From NCBI GenBank assembly GCA_965224575.1, contig CBDCZQ010000006.1:3203512-3267511 (forward strand): DNA of 64,000 nucleotides, written 5' to 3'. The position numbers were made by a program, and so were the translations under genes. This DNA is from QPIN01 sp965224575. Lineage in GTDB: Bacteria > Pseudomonadota > Gammaproteobacteria > Methylococcales > Methylomonadaceae. Positions 55,504 through 63,908 of the stretch are shown one piece after another (the stretch's first letter is position 1; each line of letters starts with the position of its first letter). The notes below the pieces were generated by a model. It was not told where the DNA came from and ran no database searches. It saw nothing but the letters and a program-made list of their open reading frames with translations.

Positions 55504-55666
55504 TTTCTATATCTTCAATAGTAATTTCATTTATATATTTAAAGAATAGAGCATCTGCAATATCTGTCGGTTTTATTATTTTTTGAGCTTTTGTTGATAA
55601 GTCCCATGCTTTTTTTTCTACTTTTTCCCATCTATTTTTTCTTACTCTAACACTATGGCCTGACAT
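55475..55666 (-). CDS. Small putative ribbon-helix-helix protein, candidate phage repressor
   Basis: A protein of 63 residues whose predicted layout is a short beta strand (HSVRVR), helix (about 10-30) and helix (about 32-48, KPTDIADALFFKYI), as in ribbon-helix-helix DNA-binding proteins. It is transcribed away from the main operon, next to a region with repeated TGATTTGTrTA elements. This is the place held by rstR in CTXphi. The fold call is by eye. Confidence 0.5.
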   Translation of the reverse strand: MSGHSVRVRKNRWEKVEKKAWDLSTKAQKIIKPTDIADALFFKYINEITIEDIENAKRTRNDE

Positions 55667-55707
55667 GTTTTTTTTCCTTTAAAAAATTTCCTTTATTTAA
55701 TCATTTG

Positions 55708-55811
55708 TGATTTGTATAAACATTATTCCTTTACATTAGATATATGATTTGTGTATATTCCTCCAAAAAGTGATTTGTGATTTATTAACAAATAATAAAA
55801 TATACACACTA
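55708..55811. promoter_or_regulatory. Divergent promoter region with repeated operator-like elements
   Basis: TGATTTGTATA (55708-55718), TGATTTGTGTATA (55745-55757), GTGATTTGTGATTT (55770-55783) and the inverse TATACACA (55801-55808) lie between the candidate repressor and the early gene. Spacing of the first two is 37 bp. They are likely binding sites for the adjacent small regulator. The same region recurs at 61985-62088. Confidence 0.55.
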
Positions 55812-55824
55812 TAAAGGCATAAAA

Positions 55825-56037
55825 ATGACCACGCACACCACAAAAACAACCAAACCCATCCCAGATAAGCAAAAAGCTTTATCTCATTACACAAGCATCT
55901 ACCTAGACGTATTGTTAGAACAGCTCCTACAAGATGGGCTATCAATCCAAAAACGTCTAAAGCTATCAGAAGATTTAAGAAGACTAAGAAGCGATCTATA
56001 CAAAATCAGGGCAGGGCAGGGCGGAATCAAGCAATGA
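55825..56037 (+). CDS. Early phage protein, 70 residues, unknown
   Basis: A small soluble, basic protein, helical in its second half (LLEQLLQDGLSIQKRLKLSE), first in the rightward operon. I do not recognise a family. Its stop overlaps the next start (ATGA). Confidence 0.65.
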   Translation: MTTHTTKTTKPIPDKQKALSHYTSIYLDVLLEQLLQDGLSIQKRLKLSEDLRRLRSDLYKIRAGQGGIKQ

Positions 56038-56273
56038 GTGATTTACAGCCAATAGAAATACAAGAAGAAATAATTGAAGCATATGCTCAATTAATCTATG
56101 TAGCAGAAGAAACAACAAGTGAAATAGATCACGAATGGAATCAAGCTCTACAAATGGCATTAGAAATGTTAAAGAACGTTTTAATACTTCATAACAACCA
56201 AGGACAAGCCACATCAAGGAACGAAAGAAGAATTTTACTTAAACAAGCAAAGAAAAGGAAAAAAGCACACTAG
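56034..56273 (+). CDS. Early phage protein, 79 residues, unknown
   Basis: An acidic helical start and a very basic tail (ILLKQAKKRKKAH). It is translationally coupled to the previous gene by a 4-base overlap. It is followed by the hairpins at 56275-56319 and the rep gene. The function is unknown. Confidence 0.65.
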   Translation: MSDLQPIEIQEEIIEAYAQLIYVAEETTSEIDHEWNQALQMALEMLKNVLILHNNQGQATSRNERRILLKQAKKRKKAH

Positions 56274-56301
56274 ACCCCATTACACGGGGCTTTTAAAAGA
56301 A

Positions 56302-56319
56302 GCGGGCGAAAGCCCGTTT
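56302..56319. other. GAAA-loop hairpin upstream of rep
   Basis: CGGGC (56303-56307), loop GAAA, and GCCCG (56312-56316), followed by TTTC. A weaker CCCC/GGGG stem lies at 56275-56289. It may be a terminator, a replication origin or a packaging hairpin; inoviruses place such structures near rep. It recurs at 62579-62596. Confidence 0.5.
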
Positions 56320-56374
56320 CCTAGACTTGATTTAAGGACACATTCGAACCGCTCTTCCTAATCTTTTATAAATT

Positions 56375-57241
56375 ATGATATTACGACATTTCACAAGAGA
56401 AAGGCCAAAGACAGGAACTTATACAGTGGTTAGTTTTACAGATTATTCAAGTGGTGAATCTGAATTAACGGCTACAACGGTTAAAGACCCTATTTCATAT
56501 AAAAGAAAATCAAAGGAACAAAGGGAAACCGATTTAGAAACATTACATGATGGTTTGTTAGAAAGTGAGGGTATAGGTGGTAATGAGGGAGAATTGCTTT
56601 TTCTACAAGCTACTGAACCTAAAAAACCAATTACTGATTACGAGCTATTAGAAAACAAGCATAGGGCTTTAAGGCGTTCAAAAAGTGTAATAAGAAAAAA
56701 GATTATAGAAGGAAACCTCGATCATTTTCTAACGCTTACCTACAAAGAAAACAAGCTCGATCTAAAAGAAGCATGGAAAGACTGGAAGAAATTTATCCGT
56801 TTAGTTTTAAAAAAATATCCAGAATTAAAATATTTAGTTATATGCGAAAGACAGAAGAGGGGGGCTATACACTTTCACGCGGCTGTCCATGGCTTCATGC
56901 ATGCAAACTCAATCAGAGCTTTATGGCTAAGAGTAATAGGTGAAGGCAATATAGATATTAAAAGAAAAAGACATAATCAAAGTCTTCATGGTTTAGCAAA
57001 ATATATAACAAAATACCTTACAAAACAATTCGATGAACTAGAAAGTTTCAAAAATATATATCGTTGTTCAAAAAACATAAAGTTAAAAATAACCAAGTTC
57101 TATTTATCCAAAGAATACGCGTTAATCAAAGATTCAATTATAGATGAATTGATTAACGTATTTATACCCAATCAACTGCAAGACTGGTCAGATTCAAATG
57201 GCCTGTATTCCACAAGATGGGTTTCTTCGTTAGCTCCTTAA
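56375..57241 (+). CDS. Rolling-circle replication initiator (HUH endonuclease)
   Basis: A protein of 288 residues with the three HUH Rep motifs in order: motif 1 FLTLTY (118-123), motif 2 HFHAAVHG (His166 and His168 as metal ligands) and motif 3 AKYITKYLTK (catalytic Tyr210 and/or Tyr214). It nicks the phage plus-strand origin and starts rolling-circle synthesis. The start at 56375 is an ATG with a weak upstream site. The single-strand binding protein gene follows 22 bases later. Confidence 0.9.
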   Translation: MILRHFTRERPKTGTYTVVSFTDYSSGESELTATTVKDPISYKRKSKEQRETDLETLHDGLLESEGIGGNEGELLFLQATEPKKPITDYELLENKHRALRRSKSVIRKKIIEGNLDHFLTLTYKENKLDLKEAWKDWKKFIRLVLKKYPELKYLVICERQKRGAIHFHAAVHGFMHANSIRALWLRVIGEGNIDIKRKRHNQSLHGLAKYITKYLTKQFDELESFKNIYRCSKNIKLKITKFYLSKEYALIKDSIIDELINVFIPNQLQDWSDSNGLYSTRWVSSLAP

Positions 57242-57263
57242 TAAAAAAAAGGTAAAAATTAAA

Positions 57264-57563
57264 ATGTCACTAAAAATAGAAATAGATGATAAGCAAGTAG
57301 GCAGTGTTGATACTCGTACAGGAAATAAAAATGGTCGTGATTGGAGTATCACAATCCAATCTATTTGGATGTATCAACCCGGTTCAAAATTTCCCGTAGA
57401 AATCAGTTTCGTTCTACCAGAAGATGTTAACAATTATCCGGCTGGTGAATATACATTAGATTTAGACATGGCAGTAGAGCAAGGTAATTTTAAGTCTCTA
57501 GTTTTGAACACCAGATTATTAAGATTAATCCCTGTTTCAGAAAAAGGTTTTATCAAAAAATAA
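57264..57563 (+). CDS. Phage single-strand DNA-binding protein (pV-like)
   Basis: A protein of 99 residues with an all-beta pattern. The sequence NGRDWSITIQSIWMY and the following YPAGEYTLDLDMAVEQGNF match helix-destabilising proteins of inoviruses. It coats the plus strand before packaging and dictates the switch from double-strand to single-strand synthesis. Copy 2 has Thr for Ile at residue 31. Confidence 0.8.
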   Translation: MSLKIEIDDKQVGSVDTRTGNKNGRDWSITIQSIWMYQPGSKFPVEISFVLPEDVNNYPAGEYTLDLDMAVEQGNFKSLVLNTRLLRLIPVSEKGFIKK

Positions 57564-57631
57564 AGAATCGATAAACCTAGGCAAGTTTTAAAACTACCTA
57601 TTTATCAATTTTAACTAAAAAATTAAATATT

Positions 57632-57829
57632 ATGAAAAATTTATATTCAAAAATTGTACTTTCATTTGCTGGCTTAATGGCAATGGTATCAACATCACAT
57701 GCGGCTGTAGATGCGGCTGTAACAACTGCATTAACGGACGCTAAAACTGATTCTGTTCAAGTAGCTGGAGCCGTTCTAGTTGTCTTGGTTGCGATTGCGG
57801 CTTTCAAATACATTAGAAAAACTCTTTAA
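57632..57829 (+). CDS. Major coat protein (pVIII-like)
   Basis: A precursor of 65 residues: signal peptide of 24 residues ending STSHA, then a mature 41-residue helix with an acidic front (AVDAAVTTALTDAKTD), a hydrophobic core (VAGAVLVVLVAIAAF) and a basic end (KYIRKTL). This is the classical layout of filamentous coat subunits. A hairpin terminator follows at 57844-57860. Confidence 0.95.
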   Translation: MKNLYSKIVLSFAGLMAMVSTSHAAVDAAVTTALTDAKTDSVQVAGAVLVVLVAIAAFKYIRKTL

Positions 57830-57843
57830 CAAAGATAGGGCAG

Positions 57844-57860
57844 GGGGCATTGCCCCTTTC
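57844..57860 (+). terminator. Hairpin terminator after the coat gene
   Basis: Stem GGGGC (57844-57848), loop ATT, stem GCCCC (57852-57856), followed by TTTCTCT. A partial terminator just after the coat gene is usual in filamentous phages, keeping coat expression far above the downstream genes. Confidence 0.7.
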
Positions 57861-57869
57861 TCTAAAATT

Positions 57870-58172
57870 ATGAAATTATATAAAAACTATTGTTACGAAA
57901 CCATTGAAGAGGTCGCGGATGTCATACTTTCTGACCCTTTTGTTAGGCATAATTCAAATATAATATCGGTAACTAATACACCCAGTGTTATCACTGTCCA
58001 ATTCAACAAAAAACCTAAATTTGTAGATGTAACACCACCTGACTGTACAAAGCTCGGATTTAACAGTAGCTACACAGGATTAACCATGTCTGATTCAGCA
58101 GAACTAAGCGGAATGATTTCATTAGCTTTACTTGCTGTCTGGGGCATAAAAATATTAAGAAGAGGTCTATAA
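57870..58172 (+). CDS. Phage membrane protein, 100 residues
   Basis: I use the ATG at 57870 because it follows the terminator; a longer frame from 57780 would overlap the coat gene. The protein has a soluble front (YETIEEVADVIL) and one C-terminal membrane helix (about 78-97, LSGMISLALLAVWGIKILRR). It lies where minor coat genes occur. The family is not recognised. Confidence 0.6.
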   Translation: MKLYKNYCYETIEEVADVILSDPFVRHNSNIISVTNTPSVITVQFNKKPKFVDVTPPDCTKLGFNSSYTGLTMSDSAELSGMISLALLAVWGIKILRRGL

Positions 58173-58241
58173 ATGGACATTTACCCATTAGCACTATTAT
58201 TCACGGTCGTTGCCTGCACATGGATAACAATATCAAATTAA
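58173..58241 (+). CDS. 22-residue hydrophobic peptide, possible pVII/pIX-like minor coat
   Basis: The ATG directly follows the stop of the previous gene and the frame ends 22 bases inside the pIII-like gene. The product is almost entirely one hydrophobic helix (YPLALLFTVVACTWITI). Filamentous phages use two such mini-proteins at the virion tip, and this is the expected place. It may also serve only translational coupling. Confidence 0.45.
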   Translation: MDIYPLALLFTVVACTWITISN

Positions 58242-59839
58242 CAATATTACTCATTGGCTCGCTTTCAACATTTACAGCACAAGCCGCTTGGAATACAAAT
58301 TTTAGAGGTGCGCAAACCGCCGCACAAAACAACCTTGATTCTCGTGGAATTATTGCGAACATGAAGCGGACAATAACTGCCGCTCAATACAAAACAATTA
58401 ACAATTTTCCACAAAAAGCGGTATTTAATGCACCCGTTCCTTATTCCGCACCGGCTACAGTATCACGTGGCTTAACAATTCCTAAAGCAACATTGGGTGG
58501 AGCTGCAAAAAGAATTGCTTTAGGTGGTGCAAGATTTGGTGGTGTAGGTTTAGCAATGGCTGTAGCAGTAGAAGTTGCTGGTTATGCTTATGAGCACTAT
58601 ACAGAAGAGGAAATGCTTGCAGACCCAAGTATCATTGATGGAGACTACAAAGATATAACACATGAAGTTACTACTGAAGTAATAGAATATGGCCCTTGGC
58701 AAACACAAGGTCAATGTGCAACAAGTCAGGGTTTCTGGGACTGCCCCGATGTAGGTTCAAACCCAAACATTTGTGGTACAGACCTAGGCGGAACATGTGA
58801 TTTTAAATCAGAATTTTCACATACAGATCCGTATGGATATGGAGACTTCTATAATTTATATAAACGTACGCAAATAGGTACAACACCTGTAATAACCAAT
58901 GAGCCGGTTCCTATTGATGATTTTTATGATGATGTTGTTGAATCTATGAGTGATGAAGAATTTGAAGAATTTATAAATGATTCAAATGTAAAACCACAAA
59001 TAGTATCAACTCCTGAATACCAATCAGTTGATACAGATGCAGAAAACGACTTTAATAGCTTGACAGATATACTTCCTAATGGCTTTCCAGATACAAGCAC
59101 ATTACCAACGGTTATAGATTCAAATGATAATAATTTTGATTCTTTAACTGTACCAGAATATGATAACGTACCATTAACAGATACAGAAATAACAACAACT
59201 CCTGAATACAATACAATAGTCGATACACAGACAAGTACACAAGTTGATCCCGTTAATTTCACAGAAACAAAAACAATTGTAACAACGACAACAACGGTAG
59301 ATTCAGGAACAGGTGAGGTTGTCGATACATCAACTAAAACAGAAACAAGGGTATATCCAAGGCCTGATCTTAACCCAGCAAATAACCCAAACCCAGACCC
59401 AACAAGCCCAAATCCTAATCCAAACCTAGACCCAACAACAAGCACAACTACAACTAGTAATGCGCCTAGTCCATCGGGTTCACCGACTCAAGTTGAAGTT
59501 ACAAATTTTCCAGCACCTAGTAACATACTTCCAGAATCACAATGTGAAAAAACCCCCAATGCGTTAGGTTGTTTAGATGTGGGCGATGATCTACCAAAAC
59601 CACCGGATATACCAGAATATGAAGTTCCTTTCGAAGTAACCCCGTTTGCTCTGACAACTAATGCTCAATGTCCTGTACCTATTTCTTTTACATTGTCTGA
59701 ATTTCTAGGTGCAGATACCTATGAGCTTTCATATCAACCCATATGTGATTTCGCAACTATGCTTAAGCCTTTAATTATTGCTATTGGCTTTCTTCTTTCA
59801 TTCTTTATTATCTCTGGAACAGTTAGGGGTGAAACATGA
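58220..59839 (+). CDS. pIII-like adsorption protein (TspB-type)
   Basis: A protein of 539 residues with a signal peptide (about 1-22, ending TAQA), an N-terminal Ala/Gly-rich region, an acidic Thr-rich middle (about 230-380) and a Pro/Asn-rich linker (about 375-430). The cysteine-rich C-terminal domain has CPVPISFTLSEF and YQPICDFA, and a final membrane helix (LIIAIGFLLSFFIIS). This matches the attachment/TspB family of inoviruses. It binds the host pilus or coreceptor and releases the virion. Confidence 0.85.
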   Translation: MDNNIKLTILLIGSLSTFTAQAAWNTNFRGAQTAAQNNLDSRGIIANMKRTITAAQYKTINNFPQKAVFNAPVPYSAPATVSRGLTIPKATLGGAAKRIALGGARFGGVGLAMAVAVEVAGYAYEHYTEEEMLADPSIIDGDYKDITHEVTTEVIEYGPWQTQGQCATSQGFWDCPDVGSNPNICGTDLGGTCDFKSEFSHTDPYGYGDFYNLYKRTQIGTTPVITNEPVPIDDFYDDVVESMSDEEFEEFINDSNVKPQIVSTPEYQSVDTDAENDFNSLTDILPNGFPDTSTLPTVIDSNDNNFDSLTVPEYDNVPLTDTEITTTPEYNTIVDTQTSTQVDPVNFTETKTIVTTTTTVDSGTGEVVDTSTKTETRVYPRPDLNPANNPNPDPTSPNPNPNLDPTTSTTTTSNAPSPSGSPTQVEVTNFPAPSNILPESQCEKTPNALGCLDVGDDLPKPPDIPEYEVPFEVTPFALTTNAQCPVPISFTLSEFLGADTYELSYQPICDFATMLKPLIIAIGFLLSFFIISGTVRGET

Positions 59840-60114
59840 ATTTTGTAGGTATACTTTCGTGGATGATGTCCTCCATTGGAGCAAAGATTCTAGTTTCACT
59901 AGGCATGGGGTTTATCAGTTATGGAGCAATTACAGTGGCGGCTCAAGCTATGATTGCAACTTTTTCTACCTCATGGTCTGGCCTCCCAACCGCTGTTTTA
60001 TCAATATTTTCATTAGCCGGATTCCCACAGGCTTTAGGTGTAATCATAGGGGCATATCTAGCAAAACTAGCTTTAAACAAATTATCCAAAGTTGGCCGGA
60101 TACCCAGTAATTAA
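59836..60114 (+). CDS. pVI-like minor coat protein (DUF2523)
   Basis: A hydrophobic protein of 92 residues with three membrane-like helices (MGFISYGAITVAAQAM and QALGVIIGAYLAKLAL among them), typical of DUF2523 proteins between pIII and Zot genes. It overlaps the previous stop by 4 bases (ATGA). Confidence 0.85.
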   Translation: MNFVGILSWMMSSIGAKILVSLGMGFISYGAITVAAQAMIATFSTSWSGLPTAVLSIFSLAGFPQALGVIIGAYLAKLALNKLSKVGRIPSN

Positions 60115-60116
60115 AA

Positions 60117-61115
60117 ATGATTAATCTAATTACAGGAACACCGGGATCTGGAAAAACCTCTTACGCTCTTCAATTTATGATTGACCAGTTAAAAGGTTCA
60201 AAGCGAAAAATATATGTCCATGGAATCCCAAATCTAAAAATCCCACATGAACAAATATACTGTTCATCAAAAACATGTGATCATTGCTCCAATATAGATA
60301 TATCAAAACTTGACCCGTCTTTAATGGCTGATCGTTGGCATGAATACGCACCAGAAGGATCTGTCTATTTTTTAGATGAGGCACAAAATATATACCGTCC
60401 AAGATCATCAGCCTCAAAAGTCCCTGAATCAGTAGCCGCTTTTGAAGTTCATAGACATAAAGGTTTGGATTTTTTCTTAATCACACAAAACCCAAGATTA
60501 ATAGATGCAAATATACGGGCTTTAGTATCAAGACATATACATCTAAAACCAACGTGGGCAGGGCGTTTCCAATACGAATGGCCGGAAACAAAAGATAGTA
60601 TACAGTCAACAACGGATGCAATACGGTCAACCTACAAATTAGACAAAAAAACCTTTGCTCTTTACAAATCTGCATCAATCCATACAAAACAAAAAAGAGT
60701 GATACCTACCGCTTTATATGTGATATTAATATCATTTTTAGTGCTAGGATTTCTTTCATATAATGTCTATCACCGTATGAATCCAGAAAAGCCAAATGAC
60801 ATTATTGCAAAAAATAAAGTAATAAAAACACCCGTAGCAGGGGCTGACGTTCAGGAAGACACGGCTACGGGTGTTTATATGGCTGAAATAAAGGCATACA
60901 CAATCAAACAGCTTTTATTGATTTCATACAAACTAGACTATGATGAAGATAAGTTGCCAATATCATGTAATGTTTACAGCTCTAAAACCTATAAATGTCT
61001 AATACCTAAATCAATATCAAAACGTTATAAGCAAAGTTTTTGTGAAAAAGACCTGTGTTTTACATTTCTACCTTTTCCAGTCACTACTACTCAACCAAAT
61101 GAGGTATCTACATGA
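60117..61115 (+). CDS. zot: Zot-family phage assembly ATPase (pI-like)
   Basis: A protein of 332 residues. The N-terminal ATPase has Walker A GTPGSGKT (7-14), Walker B VYFLDEAQ and the DFFLITQNP sensor strand. One membrane helix (about 197-216, TALYVILISFLVLGFLSYNV) precedes a periplasmic tail with cysteines. It drives virion extrusion through the inner membrane. No phage secretin is encoded, so a host secretin is presumably borrowed. Confidence 0.92.
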   Translation: MINLITGTPGSGKTSYALQFMIDQLKGSKRKIYVHGIPNLKIPHEQIYCSSKTCDHCSNIDISKLDPSLMADRWHEYAPEGSVYFLDEAQNIYRPRSSASKVPESVAAFEVHRHKGLDFFLITQNPRLIDANIRALVSRHIHLKPTWAGRFQYEWPETKDSIQSTTDAIRSTYKLDKKTFALYKSASIHTKQKRVIPTALYVILISFLVLGFLSYNVYHRMNPEKPNDIIAKNKVIKTPVAGADVQEDTATGVYMAEIKAYTIKQLLLISYKLDYDEDKLPISCNVYSSKTYKCLIPKSISKRYKQSFCEKDLCFTFLPFPVTTTQPNEVST

Positions 61116-61216
61116 ATAACATCATAAATACATTATTCAGAGCCATGACCTATGATTTATATCGGTTTATGAAACGTAAACTACAAAAAAAAGATAACAG
61201 AAATTACCGTTCTTGA
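61112..61216 (+). CDS. 34-residue basic peptide after zot
   Basis: The frame begins in an ATGA overlap with the zot stop and ends TGA at 61216. The product is basic at its end (YRFMKRKLQKKDNRNYRS). Coupling supports translation; nothing else is known. Confidence 0.35.
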   Translation: MNNIINTLFRAMTYDLYRFMKRKLQKKDNRNYRS

Positions 61217-61219
61217 TCT

Positions 61220-61257
61220 TGTGCCGCTCGTAAGCACTTTCACATGCTCTTGGCACA
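61220..61257. other. Hairpin in the phage spacer, possible packaging signal
   Basis: TGTGCC (61220-61225) pairs with GGCACA (61252-61257). It lies between the last gene and the next att region, where inovirus packaging signals are often found. The rest of 61258-61396 shows no clear feature. Confidence 0.35.
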
Positions 61258-61396
61258 TTTACGCTTTTAACAGCAATTCGTTTATCAGATAAAATTAAAA
61301 TCTTTTCAACTTCATTACCTAATTGATTTCTTTTGATTTAAAGAAGAATAGCGGCTTTTACTCACCAGAAAATCTTCTTATCATTGGCCAACAATA

Positions 61397-61495
61397 ACTT
61401 CGCATAATGTGGTTGAGCATTATGTAACTAAAATACTTTGTAAAATCAATACCATACGAAGTATTTTTTTTTTCATAATCTCTGTTATGCGAGGT
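61397..61495. other. Paired dif-like att sites between the two copies
   Basis: Same structure as 55121-55218 with one extra T between the sites. Here the left flank is phage DNA, while in copy 1 it is chromosomal. Identity between the two begins exactly at the XerC-like arm, as expected for XerC-mediated junctions. Confidence 0.8.
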
Positions 61496-61507
61496 TTAAT
61501 CATCTAT

Positions 61508-61780
61508 TTATCTTCTATCTCTTTCCCATCTTTCTAATGCTAATTTTCTAGCATCATCTCTTGATTGGTTAGGGATTCTTTTCAATTCATAATCAGTTAA
61601 ATTTACTAACAGTTTTTCTCTGTGAGTTAATGGTTTCTCCTTTTTACTCTGGTTTCTATCATTATTCTTTTTTTTGAATATTGATCTAATTGCTATTAAT
61701 CCAACTAATCCTATTAATCCTATCCCTGTTAATCCGTAGTTGTTTATAAGCTCATTCATCATTTCTAGTTCTTTTTGCAT
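61508..61780 (-). CDS. Phage membrane protein, 90 residues (copy 2)
   Basis: Equals the gene at 55231 except Ile for Met in the KRxPNQ block (G at 61574). Confidence 0.6.
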   Translation of the reverse strand: MQKELEMMNELINNYGLTGIGLIGLVGLIAIRSIFKKKNNDRNQSKKEKPLTHREKLLVNLTDYELKRIPNQSRDDARKLALERWERDRR

Positions 61781-61943
61781 TTTCTATATCTTCAATAGTA
61801 ATTTCATTTATATATTTAAAGAATAGAGCATCTGCAATATCTGTCGGTTTTATTATTTTTTGAGCTTTTGTTGATAAGTCCCATGCTTTTTTTTCTACTT
61901 TTTCCCATCTATTTTTTCTTACTCTAACACTATGGCCTGACAT
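61752..61943 (-). CDS. Candidate ribbon-helix-helix repressor (copy 2)
   Basis: Identical in protein sequence to the 63-residue gene at 55475, and oriented away from the main operon like it. Confidence 0.5.
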   Translation of the reverse strand: MSGHSVRVRKNRWEKVEKKAWDLSTKAQKIIKPTDIADALFFKYINEITIEDIENAKRTRNDE

Positions 61944-62101
61944 GTTTTTTTTCCTTTAAAAAATTTCCTTTATTTAATCATTTGTGATTTGTATAAACAT
62001 TATTCCTTTACATTAGATATATGATTTGTGTATATTCCTCCAAAAAGTGATTTGTGATTTATTAACAAATAATAAAATATACACACTATAAAGGCATAAA
62101 A

Positions 62102-62314
62102 ATGACCACGCACACCACAAAAACAACCAAACCCATCCCAGATAAGCAAAAAGCTTTATCTCATTACACAAGCATCTACCTAGACGTATTGTTAGAACAG
62201 CTCCTACAAGATGGGCTATCAATCCAAAAACGTCTAAAGCTATCAGAAGATTTAAGAAGACTAAGAAGCGATCTATACAAAATCAGGGCAGGGCAGGGCG
62301 GAATCAAGCAATGA
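62102..62314 (+). CDS. Early phage protein, 70 residues (copy 2)
   Basis: Identical in protein sequence to the gene at 55825; overlaps the next gene by 4 bases. Confidence 0.65.
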   Translation: MTTHTTKTTKPIPDKQKALSHYTSIYLDVLLEQLLQDGLSIQKRLKLSEDLRRLRSDLYKIRAGQGGIKQ

Positions 62315-62550
62315 GTGATTTACAGCCAATAGAAATACAAGAAGAAATAATTGAAGCATATGCTCAATTAATCTATGTAGCAGAAGAAACAACAAGTGAA
62401 ATAGATCACGAATGGAATCAAGCTCTACAAATGGCATTAGAAATGTTAAAGAACGTTTTAATACTTCATAACAACCAAGGACAAGCCACATCAAGGAACG
62501 AAAGAAGAATTTTACTTAAACAAGCAAAGAAAAGGAAAAAAGCACACTAG
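62311..62550 (+). CDS. Early phage protein, 79 residues (copy 2)
   Basis: Identical in protein sequence to the gene at 56034; followed by the same hairpins. Confidence 0.65.
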   Translation: MSDLQPIEIQEEIIEAYAQLIYVAEETTSEIDHEWNQALQMALEMLKNVLILHNNQGQATSRNERRILLKQAKKRKKAH

Positions 62551-62651
62551 ACCCCATTACACGGGGCTTTTAAAAGAAGCGGGCGAAAGCCCGTTTCCTA
62601 GACTTGATTTAAGGACACATTCGAACCGCTCTTCCTAATCTTTTATAAATT

Positions 62652-63518
62652 ATGATATTACGACATTTCACAAGAGAAAGGCCAAAGACAGGAACTTATA
62701 CAGTGGTTAGTTTTACAGATTATTCAAGTGGTGAATCTGAATTAACGGCTACAACGGTTAAAGACCCTATTTCATATAAAAGAAAATCAAAGGAACAAAG
62801 GGAAACCGATTTAGAAACATTACATGATGGTTTGTTAGAAAGTGAGGGTATAGGTGGTAATGAGGGAGAATTGCTTTTTCTACAAGCTACTGAACCTAAA
62901 AAACCAATTACTGATTACGAGCTATTAGAAAACAAGCATAGGGCTTTAAGGCGTTCAAAAAGTGTAATAAGAAAAAAGATTATAGAAGGAAACCTCGATC
63001 ATTTTCTAACGCTTACCTACAAAGAAAACAAGCTCGATCTAAAAGAAGCATGGAAAGACTGGAAGAAATTTATCCGTTTAGTTTTAAAAAAATATCCAGA
63101 ATTAAAATATTTAGTTATATGCGAAAGACAGAAGAGGGGGGCTATACACTTTCACGCGGCTGTCCATGGCTTCATGCATGCAAACTCAATCAGAGCTTTA
63201 TGGCTAAGAGTAATAGGTGAAGGCAATATAGATATTAAAAGAAAAAGACATAATCAAAGTCTTCATGGTTTAGCAAAATATATAACAAAATACCTTACAA
63301 AACAATTCGATGAACTAGAAAGTTTCAAAAATATATATCGTTGTTCAAAAAACATAAAGTTAAAAATAACCAAGTTCTATTTATCCAAAGAATACGCGTT
63401 AATCAAAGATTCAATTATAGATGAATTGATTAACGTATTTATACCCAATCAACTGCAAGACTGGTCAGATTCAAATGGCCTGTATTCCACAAGATGGGTT
63501 TCTTCGTTAGCTCCTTAA
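62652..63518 (+). CDS. Rolling-circle replication initiator (copy 2)
   Basis: Identical in protein sequence to the Rep at 56375, with all three HUH motifs intact, so this copy should also be functional. Confidence 0.9.
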   Translation: MILRHFTRERPKTGTYTVVSFTDYSSGESELTATTVKDPISYKRKSKEQRETDLETLHDGLLESEGIGGNEGELLFLQATEPKKPITDYELLENKHRALRRSKSVIRKKIIEGNLDHFLTLTYKENKLDLKEAWKDWKKFIRLVLKKYPELKYLVICERQKRGAIHFHAAVHGFMHANSIRALWLRVIGEGNIDIKRKRHNQSLHGLAKYITKYLTKQFDELESFKNIYRCSKNIKLKITKFYLSKEYALIKDSIIDELINVFIPNQLQDWSDSNGLYSTRWVSSLAP

Positions 63519-63540
63519 TAAAAAAAAGGTAAAAATTAAA

Positions 63541-63840
63541 ATGTCACTAAAAATAGAAATAGATGATAAGCAAGTAGGCAGTGTTGATACTCGTACAGGA
63601 AATAAAAATGGTCGTGATTGGAGTATCACAACCCAATCTATTTGGATGTATCAACCCGGTTCAAAATTTCCCGTAGAAATCAGTTTCGTTCTACCAGAAG
63701 ATGTTAACAATTATCCGGCTGGTGAATATACATTAGATTTAGACATGGCAGTAGAGCAAGGTAATTTTAAGTCTCTAGTTTTGAACACCAGATTATTAAG
63801 ATTAATCCCTGTTTCAGAAAAAGGTTTTATCAAAAAATAA
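63541..63840 (+). CDS. Phage single-strand DNA-binding protein (copy 2)
   Basis: Equals the gene at 57264 except Thr for Ile at residue 31 (C at 63632). Confidence 0.8.
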   Translation: MSLKIEIDDKQVGSVDTRTGNKNGRDWSITTQSIWMYQPGSKFPVEISFVLPEDVNNYPAGEYTLDLDMAVEQGNFKSLVLNTRLLRLIPVSEKGFIKK

Positions 63841-63908
63841 AGAATCGATAAACCTAGGCAAGTTTTAAAACTACCTATTTATCAATTTTAACTAAAAAAT
63901 TAAATATT

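Larger units (their letters stand above)
55121..61396 (+). mobile_element. Inovirus (filamentous phage) prophage, copy 1, 6276 bp
   Basis: A complete filamentous phage genome. Reading right: att region, two minus-strand genes, operator region, two small genes, rolling-circle Rep, single-strand binding protein, major coat, minor coat genes, pIII-like adsorption protein, pVI-like protein and Zot. There is no integrase, transposase or secretin. Size and order fit Inoviridae. It is followed directly by a second copy, and the repeat boundary (61397) falls exactly at the left edge of the dif-like XerC arm. Confidence 0.93.

Noticed and set aside
58924..59445. 173-residue valine/serine-rich gene on the minus strand
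   Set aside because: It is the antisense of the Thr/Asp-rich part of the pIII-like gene and has no signals of its own.
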